Positions 57,296-64,000 of a stretch of DNA of 64,000 nucleotides are shown here, in pieces. The stretch is taken from positions 24,365,283 through 24,429,282 of the forward strand of contig JAWZYU010000017.1 of assembly GCA_038380435.1 (NCBI GenBank). Direction: 5' to 3'. Position 1 is the stretch's first letter, and every line of letters begins with the position of its first letter. The notes below the pieces were generated by a model. It saw nothing but the letters and a program-made list of their open reading frames with translations. It did not search any database and was not told the DNA's origin. The position numbers and the translations under genes were made by a program. The DNA comes from Ryuthela nishihirai (taxonomy: Eukaryota > Arthropoda > Arachnida > Araneae > Heptathelidae).

Positions 57296-58390
57296 CTGAA
57301 AAAAAAATATTTGAATCAAATTATTAAAAGCATCCTAAACATTTTTGTTGAAAAGCAACTTGACGAAGATAATCAGATTAAACTTTTTTCCAACAGAAAA
57401 AAAAATCCAGTCAGAAAGTGTCATTAAACAAAAATGTCTTTCTAACTAGTGCAAACCAACATATTATTAAAATGCACTTCGATACTAATGAGCATCAAAA
57501 TGCTCATCATTAGGCTAATCATTAGCTTCTCAATAGAAAAAAAAACTTATAGGTTAAAACATTCCGTTTAGAATCATTTTCAAACTAATAAATTTTGAAA
57601 GCTTATTTAAATATTGTTGTTTTATAACAGTAACACTTATTATGACAAATTTCATTTTACTATAGTATATATATTGCTTTCCCCCTTTTCTTAAAATATG
57701 CAATTACACAGAAATACAGTGGGATATTATCAGTACTTTCAACTGTTCATACACTTTTGATCAGCCTATGAAAATGAAGCAATGATATGGATGAGTTGAA
57801 AATCACTATCAGGAATTTTCCTAGTTTCATTAATTTTCTGGAAAAAAAAAACTAAAATGTTTTTATATGAAATAGAAATATTTTAATTGTGTATATTGGT
57901 GCCTAAAACATGCTAGTCTAACATGTTTATCTGATATTAAGATTTTGCACAAATCATAATAAACAGCAGTGTCTGAATGAGTGAATGAAGAGACACTGGC
58001 AGAAAATACATGTTTTTTTTTTCTTCTACAGCATGTGATGTCAGTGTATGCACTGATTGTTGGTAATAACTACTTACTATGCAAACTTTGCTATAGTTTT
58101 ATCTCTGTTTTGACAGATTCAGGTACTTTGTAATTTCCCAGATACTTAACAGATATGTTCCAAATTTGGTATAAAGGTTCCCCTTGTGTAACCCTGTATT
58201 AGGTTTAAAAAAACAGACTCCATACCTGTAATGAAATGGGGTTTAGAACCGAATGGCCTTGTGAATAAGGGGGATCTGGCATCACTTTGCCATGGATTTC
58301 TCACTATAAATCATGAATTAAGAAGTTGATGTTGAAATCTGCCTGAGGAGAAATTTGTTTCCTTTCCACCGAAACTTTTGGAGGCAGTGT
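57296..58390. other. Intron sequence
   Basis: AT-rich intron between exons 59819-59916 and 57232-57295, up to the SINE3 copy. No other feature is supported. Confidence 0.45.
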
Positions 58391-58394
58391 GTTG

Positions 58395-58557
58395 ATGACA
58401 CATCAGGTGTCAGAGCACCTGACATGTCATCAGGAGGTTGTAGGTTCAGATTCCACCTGGCTCAAGAGAATTTTTCTTCTACACCCATCTTCTCCTGTGA
58501 CTTAAAACAACAGCTTGATAGTGGATGAATGTTCATTGAATCAGTGATGAGCTGTGA
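58395..58557 (+). mobile_element. SINE3 (tRNA-derived), copy a
   Basis: GTGTCAGAGCACCTGACATG carries the A-box side and GGTTCAGATTCC the B box. The tail is GATAGTGGATGAATGTTCAT then TGAATCA. It closely matches 59563-59700. The SINE2 array at 58558 is inserted directly downstream. Confidence 0.65.
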
Positions 58558-59278
58558 TTTGGGTTGTTTTACCTCTGAGTGGCACTTTTTTGCACACCAT
58601 GGGCTAAATGGCCAGGTCACATGGACTCCAAAGGCTCAGAGAAGGTTGGGGGAGGGGACCCACTGGAACAGCTGTTGGGAGACAGTTGGTAGCCTCCCGT
58701 CAAGGCCATCCAGCGTGTTCTTTAACGTTGAGTTGTTTTACCTCTGAGCGGCACTTTTTTGCACACGATGGACTAAAGGGCCAGGTCACAAGGATACTGA
58801 AGGATCAGAGAAAGTTGGGGGAGGGGACCCACTGGAACAGCTGTTGGGAGACAGATGATAGCCTCCCGTCAAGACCATTCAGCGTGTTCTTTAACGTTGG
58901 GTTGTTTTACCTCTGAGTGGCACTTTTTTGCACACAATGGGCTAAATGGCCAGGTCACAAGGACCCCCGAAGGCTCAGAGAAGGTTGTGGAAAGGGACCC
59001 ACTGGAACAGCTGTTAGGAGACAGATGGTAGCCTCCTGTCAGGACAATCCAGTGTGTTCTTTAACGTGCACAGGGTATGGCTCTCCTGCACACGGGGCCA
59101 CGGCTTAACGTCCCATTCGACGGACGGCGGCCTTTCCAAGACCATCGGTGTCCCCTACTGACCGTGGGCAGGGCGTGGAATTTTGCAGAGATAAATCTCG
59201 ACGCTGACCCAGCTGGGACTCGAACTGGGAACTACAGATTACGAGCCTGGCGCGCTACCGACTGAGCCACCCTGCCCC
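58558..59278 (-). mobile_element. SINE2 with tripled 169-bp 3' segment, 12-bp target duplication
   Basis: On the minus strand the tRNA-like head starts at 59278 (GGGGCAGGGTGGCTCAGTCG, then GGTAGCGCGC; B box AGTTCGAGTCCC), and the body follows. At the 3' side the segment beginning GTTGTTTTACCTCTGAG is present three times, at 58563, 58732 and 58901, an exact 169-bp period. The whole unit is flanked by GATGAGCTGTGA at 58546-58557 and 59279-59290. One duplication around the entire array means it is one insertion. Confidence 0.9.
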
Positions 59279-59562
59279 GATGAGCTGTGAATTCATATGT
59301 CTAAATACAAGGTACAAATTAAATTAATACTGCATTACAATAATATAGTATTACAACAAAATACAAAGTACTTCTGATTAAACCAAAGGTGAGACAGATT
59401 TAGATTTTCTCACAAAAATAACAACCAGGATGCCATTGTGGCTAATTGTGTGCACATGACTGGGATGGCTCTGAAGAAATAGAGTCCCCAAATGCACTCA
59501 AAAGACAATTGATTGATCAGATGGAATATAGCGTAACATCAGAAGTAGAAGAGAGATTGATC

Positions 59563-59700
59563 AGTAGCTGGTAGCTCAGTGAGTAGAGCACCTGACATGT
59601 CATCAGGAGTTCATGGGTTCAGATAATTTTTTCTCTACACCCATCTGCACCTGTCACTTAAAAAAACTGCTTCATAGTTGATGAATATTCGCTGAATCAA
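59563..59700 (+). mobile_element. SINE3 (tRNA-derived), copy b
   Basis: GGTAGCTCAGTGAGTAGAGC is a good tRNA-type A box region, with GGGTTCAGATAA as a degenerate B box. A TTCTCTACACCCATCTGCAC body and GTTGATGAATATTCGCTGAA tail follow. It is not a functional tRNA because no acceptor stem closes. Confidence 0.65.
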
Positions 59701-59818
59701 AAATTGGGAGTCTCCTAGGTAAAATGAAAATACTGGCAAGTATGAAAAAGAATATAAATTGTATCTTCCATATAATTTGTGAAGCAAATACAAATGTCCT
59801 TATGAAAATAATACTTAC

Positions 59819-59916
59819 TTTTGTTAATGATGTTAATTTACCAAAGGCTTTTGACAAAGTTCCCCCAAAACTTCCAGTTTCTCTAGTGTGTGTATGTCCT
59901 TTTTTATTCTGTAGAT
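59819..59916 (-). CDS. Internal coding exon of the right-hand host gene
   Basis: On the minus strand acceptor ttattttatag precedes two bases (AT) and 32 codons: LQNKKGHTHTRETG, then GSFGGTLSKAFGKLTSLTK. These end at consensus donor AAAA/gtaagt. The two leading bases join the terminal G of exon 63919-64000 to give Asp. The Gly/Ser/Lys-rich GSFGGTLSKAFGKL block looks like a conserved linear motif, but I cannot name the family. No frame damage. Confidence 0.7.
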
Positions 59917-60519
59917 CTATAAAATAAGTATAAGGCACCAAAATGATATATCAGAAAAAAAATTTCAATCATTGGGATACTCAGTTAATTCAATGTTGAC
60001 ACAAAAATTATCTATACACAAAGAAGCAAACATATGTAGCCACTGGTGTAATCAATATATTTGAAAGGTGGAGAGGGATGTTGTTTTGTTTATGCAAATT
60101 CTTGACTTAATGGTTTTTTTAAAATATAACTTCCTCATGGGGTATTGCTCCCACTTCCTGATTATGCTACTGCAAAGAGCATTAGATGGGATATATAAAA
60201 TGATCAATTTTATGCTGAATGTAACATTGGACAGTGCCTGCAGCATCTACAGGATGAAGCAAATATATCAGCATAAGTCAAATTAGAAATAAAAATATTT
60301 TTTACTTCATTTTCAAATACAATAGAACCCCCTGATAATGTGAACCCTGCAAATTAAACATTTCAGATAGTTGAAACTTAAGACTTTTAAAGGCTTCAGC
60401 TTAACTTTTTGTAAATCGGCACCTTTATTTTCCTTGAAGTGAATACAATTCCAGTGACTGATTGCACCATCAATATGCTTTAGTTTCATTTTCTACTTTT
60501 TAGATTACATAAGAAGATA
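59917..60519. other. Intron sequence with a small repeat scrap
   Basis: GTGACTGATTGCACCATCAA near 60450, followed by TATGCTTTAGTTT, matches one arm of the inverted repeat in the 29327-31335 element, so a short piece of that family lies at about 60420-60510. Otherwise nothing is recognised. Confidence 0.5.
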
Positions 60520-61469
60520 CAGTCGAACTTGTTTGTAATGAGCATGGAAATAATGAGATCAGGCTGTAATGAAGAAAACCTCGTAATGATTTTAAATTTA
60601 TGCATATTCCCATACAATTGCTCACTTTTATAATGAGCGTACTACACAGATATACAGTACATTTTTTGGAAACATGCAAACATTCCTAATTGCTTAGGTA
60701 GTTGGAAATAGTACCCAATTCTTGAAATAAACAAAAATGAAATGGGTGACTCAGTTTTTATGACCATCTGCATCAGATTAGTGGCCAGTTTATGACCTAA
60801 CCTTGTCCTTGGGGAACGTCCCAACACTACCTACCTCTCCAGTATCTAGCCTCTGGCCTTGCTCCCAAACTTTACCCAAACACCGCCACGACTGTAAAAT
60901 CAGTTGGAAACGTTATTACCTTCCATCGTAAACATGTCTACTAAACAAAAGAGTCTCTCGATTAATAAAAAAGTTGAAATTATTTGTGAGTTAGAACATG
61001 GAGTGAAAAATGTTGAAGTGTGCAAAAAGTTTTCTTTGTCCTCTCCAACAATATCGACATTGTGGGAAAAAAAGATGTTAGCATATCAGCATTGGAAAAC
61101 AACATAAACAAAACAATTTAGAAAGTGTGAGCTTACAAATGCTGATGAAGCATTGCTTCAATGGTTAATTACAAATTTTAATTATGGTTATTAACAATGG
61201 TTCATTACAAAAATATGGACAAATAAATTGTGTTTAATATTAAGTGTATTATAGTTTATACAAGTATATTAATACAAATAATATGAGGTATGTAATTATA
61301 TTATTTTTCTCTCTCTAATATTTCTTTTGTTTTTTGAATCTATCTTTTTACGAAGATACTGAGAATTTAAAAAAAAAGGAGATAAATTTAACTCATCACT
61401 GATACAGTAATGGTTATAACGATGAAATTTTGTTGGTCTCCTGGTGCTCATTGCAACCAAATTCGACTG
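60520..61469 (+). mobile_element. Tigger/pogo-like transposon, internally deleted (950 bp)
   Basis: Termini are CAGTCGAACTTGTTTGTAAT (left) and CAGTCGAATTTGGTTGCAAT (right, read inward), with TA on both sides (60518-60519 and 61470-61471). It carries only the N-terminal part of the transposase; the DDE domain is missing. It sits in an intron of the host gene. Confidence 0.85.
60934..61170 (+). pseudogene. Tigger transposase N-terminus (CENP-B-like DNA-binding part)
   Basis: MSTKQKSLSINKKVEIICEL opens the psq/CENP-B-type helix-turn-helix, followed by GVKNVEVCKKFSLSSPTIST, typical of Tigger transposases. After a frame change, LTNADEALLQWLITNF near 61140 begins the second (CENP-B-type) DNA-binding domain, then the sequence stops. 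No catalytic domain remains. Confidence 0.8.
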
Positions 61470-61861
61470 TAGTTTTTTTTTTCTTTTCAATTCTTTTTGC
61501 ATTTTTTTTTCTTTTTAACTATGAAAAGTGAAAAAAAAAATCCTTTTAACACATACAGTATTAATTTAATTAAGAATTATAAGGTTACAAATTATATATA
61601 TATATTTAATTGCTTTGTCATTTAATAGCTGTATTAGTTACAGAGTTAAACATTTGGCAGTGGATGTCTTTTCCAATGTTGATTCTCATGTAAAGAAGCT
61701 ATTTATGTCCTACTTCAAAACATTACGATTACAGAAATTTAGGTAGTAAGGAACTGTGATCTGACAATGGAAAAGATTATTTTATAGCATATGAGAATTT
61801 ACAAATTAGAAAGTAAGCATTATTTATTGATATTAAACCTATATGTTTTAAAAGATATATA

Positions 61862-62079
61862 ATAAATAAAAAAATATAAAATAAATACCCCCCTCAAGCA
61901 GCTGCTTGCCACAGAGGTCTGACAGAAGCCTGTCAGTTTATATGCCACAGTAGAAGATCTCAGAGGATGGCAGGACCTCAGCAGAAAACAACACGAACAT
62001 CCATGCCTTAACCCGGGGCTCGAACCCAGGTCCCGTAGATCAGTAGCCAAGCGCGCTAACCACTTGGCCACGGGACGGC
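61862..62079 (-). mobile_element. SINE1, youngest-looking full-length copy, 12-bp duplication
   Basis: The head begins at 62079 on the minus strand (GCCGTCCCGTGGCCAAGTGG) with B box GGTTCGAGCCCC. The body and 3' end (GCAGCTGCTTGAGGGGGG, then an AT tail) follow. It is flanked by AAAAGATATATA at 61850-61861 and 62080-62091. It is the best reference copy in the window. Confidence 0.9.
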
Positions 62080-62435
62080 AAAAGATATATACATATATAT
62101 AAATTTAAATGGGAATTGTTTTTTTTTTTTAAATTTAAGTATAACTGTTATAAGTAACAAGTGTTGCAATCTAGAACTTAATATATTTGTCTTTATCAAT
62201 CTTTTATAGCTAGGCTACATCTTTGCTAGTTGTTTTCACTGGGAGGAAGTCATAACTTGTTGCTGTAGTTTTTTTATTACTCATATTTGAATATTTCTTA
62301 ATTTCATTATTATTATTTCTTGGTTTTCCATTAAAATCCTCCAATGTTTATGGTTTCTTAAAATCGAAACAGTCTTAAAGGAAACAAGGAGATTCCTTTG
62401 GCTGGAAAATAAGCACCCCTTACTCCCCAGTTACT

Positions 62436-62454
62436 GGGGGGGGGGGGGGGGGGG
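62436..62454. repeat. Poly-G tract
   Basis: Nineteen G in a row, followed by a TG. It can form a G-quadruplex and is likely length-unstable. Confidence 0.85.
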
Positions 62455-62839
62455 TGACAATGCAATTTTGTCAAGGGGGGCTTCTCTGTTGTTGCTACAC
62501 TGAAGGGAGGTGGTTAACCTCTCCCCTTTTCTCCTCGGAAAAGTTTTATTTAAAAAAATTATTAGTTCATGAATTCATATTGGATGGTTAAAAACAATTA
62601 ACCCTTTTCTCTCAAAAGTTTTTGGCTATGCCACTCTGAGGGAATTAGCTATTTTATAGCCTTGGTGCACCTAATTTCTAAACACTTTGCTAAGATGATT
62701 CCTAAAGAGTAACAGCCAAACTAAAAAGGTGTGGTAACCATTGAAGAAATGAAGAAAAGAAAAGCAATTGTGCAATTGCCCTTGAAATACTGGCTACTTT
62801 AACTGTACCGAACAGAGGAAAAATCGCAAAAAACAAAGT

Positions 62840-63520
62840 ATCTCTTGTTTCAAATTTTTTATATCACATCATTCAGAAAGAAATTTTTTTTCCATTAATA
62901 TATATATATGTTTGTCCCTTAGGTTTTTCAGAATTAAGCTTCAATTGCCTTACTAGATCCTTTTTTTCACCATATAATTCTGAAAAAGGCATATTAAAAT
63001 TAATATGATTGACATTTTTATTTAAATATCTTATTTTCACAAAATTAGAAATTAAGTGCTATTCAATTAGGTATATAATGATACTATTTTCTTTTGATCA
63101 GTTATTTGGCAAAAATATTCTGAAATTCATTTTTTTTTGATTGAGTACAGTTGACAAAAAGCCAGGACTTTTTTCAAAGCTAAGAAATCAAAATTACAAA
63201 AAAGAATAATTTCTTGCTTCAAGCAAAAATTTATTTCCTGTTATTCTGAGATTTCTTTCTATTAATATGTATTATAATTATTTTGATCATTAGTTTTTTT
63301 AAATATATCAATCATAATAAATTCTTATTAAAATTAGCATGGTTCTCATTTTTGTCAAATATTTTATTTTCCTAAAATTCGAAATTAAATGCTGTTCAGT
63401 TTGGTATATAACACGACCTATTTCTGTCCATTAGTTATGTGGTAAAAAAAAGTTCTAAAGTTAATTTTTTTATTTGCTGAGTACAGTGAAAAAATATCTG
63501 GGCTTATGGATGTAAACCAT
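62840..63520. mobile_element. Partial copy of the 55541-56492 element
   Basis: It repeats the same internal units: AATTAAGTGCTATTCAATTA near 63050, CTTTTGATCAGTTATTTGGC, GAGTACAGTTGACAAAAAGC, then AATTAAATGCTGTTCAGTTT and TTCTGTCCATTAGTTATGTG near 63420. Outer piggyBac ends with TTAA were not found. Confidence 0.55.
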
Positions 63521-63825
63521 TTTTTTTATGCTGGTTTCTGGAAGAGTTAGACACTGACAAATGCTACAAAATTGATAAAATTAATGTATTATTCAAGCGT
63601 GTGTAGTGTAGGATGAATCTTTAAAAATACATTAAAATTTTTAGTCTATCAAATTATTATTTTTCATTCTTGATGGTTGTAAATATTTAAAACAAGAATC
63701 TGTTTTACCAAGTATTATAATCAGAATGAATTAAAAGGTAACTTATAAGTATTAAAACAATTAAGAGTGATAAAAAAAAGTGATACATACAAAAATGGCC
63801 TTACATTTTGACTTTAAAGTTGTTT

Positions 63826-63893
63826 TTCCTATTATACAATATATACAAAATCCTCATGCAGTCATCAGGATTTTACATGTATTGTATAATAGG
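63826..63893. repeat. Hairpin 26 bp downstream of a splice donor
   Basis: CCTATTATACAATATATACA with AAAATCCT pairs with AGGATTTTACATGTATTGTA and TAATAGG, with a short CATGCAGTCATC loop and two or three mismatches. In the minus-strand transcript it lies just after the donor of exon 63919-64000. Confidence 0.7.
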
Positions 63894-63918
63894 AAATAGG
63901 ATTGAAGATTCAACAAAC

Positions 63919-64000
63919 CTTTGGAATGAGTAGACTCAATTATATTATTTACACTTTTTCCTTTTTGTTCCAAAGCATGCAACCTTTCTCCTGATACTGT
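63919..64000 (-). CDS. Coding exon of the right-hand host gene, cut by the window edge
   Basis: On the minus strand 27 codons read TVSGERLHALEQKGKSVNN, then IIESTHSK, plus a final G before donor AAAG/gtttgt. The ERLHALEQKGKSVNNII segment has heptad-like spacing and could be coiled coil. The single left-over base fits exon 59819-59916. The upstream end is outside the window. The gene is not identified. Confidence 0.55.

Noticed and set aside
59563..59640. Possible tRNA gene (GGTAGCTCAGTGAGTAGAGC)
   Set aside because: The B box is degenerate, no acceptor stem forms, and the same sequence with a shared tail is at 58395; it is a SINE.
1..64000. Endogenous retrovirus or LTR element
   Set aside because: I found no paired LTRs, protease, integrase or envelope-like sequence; the only reverse transcriptase is LINE-type.

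Overview
This is AT-rich, intron-bearing eukaryotic nuclear DNA with no bacterial-style genes. The repeat mix is an RTE-like LINE, several tRNA-derived SINEs, and hAT, Tc1, mariner, pogo/Tigger and piggyBac relics. That suggests a metazoan, most likely an arthropod; a chelicerate is a guess, and I cannot name the species. Nearly every long open frame is a decayed transposase or reverse transcriptase.

Host coding sequence is sparse and lies on the minus strand. At the right end, four segments (63919-64000, 59819-59916, 57232-57295 and 54896-55008) have GT/AG borders and compatible codon phases. They form the 3' end of one gene of unknown function, whose upstream part lies beyond position 64000. 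At the left, 4598-4772 looks like a 5' exon (47 codons from an ATG, then a consensus donor) of a second gene running leftward out of the window. Most of the rest is intronic or intergenic.

Layout: 512-4206 is a nearly complete RTE-like LINE, damaged by one stop and two breaks. 5-12 kb holds a SINE2 copy with a 12-bp target duplication, a fragment of a repeat-filled non-coding element, a Tc1 relic with a hAT MITE inside, and SINE1 copies. 13-19.6 kb is an inverted array of a ~250-300 bp repeat ('R unit') with a THAP-domain fragment at its left edge, a Tigger-like MITE and a 2.9 kb hAT element. 21-27.5 kb is a satellite followed by two hAT elements 62 bp apart, bracketed by a 47/48 inverted repeat. 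28.7-34.7 kb holds a second LINE copy split by a 2-kb non-coding element, then a three-level nest (mariner, Tc1, SINE2). 36-40.7 kb holds a piggyBac MITE, a fourth hAT element and a tRNA-like repeat pair. 43-52.6 kb carries foldbacks, a piggyBac transposase relic and SINE copies, ending in a perfect 96-bp palindrome built from two SINE1 3' ends. 55-63.5 kb contains the host exons between piggyBac MITEs, SINE3 copies, a SINE2 copy with a 169-bp internal tandem array, and a Tigger relic.

The most useful links are these. The SINE1 3' end resembles the LINE 3' end (GACCTC and GCTGCTTGAGG blocks), suggesting the LINE mobilised the SINE. Exact target-site duplications can be read for several elements, so insertion order can be reconstructed.
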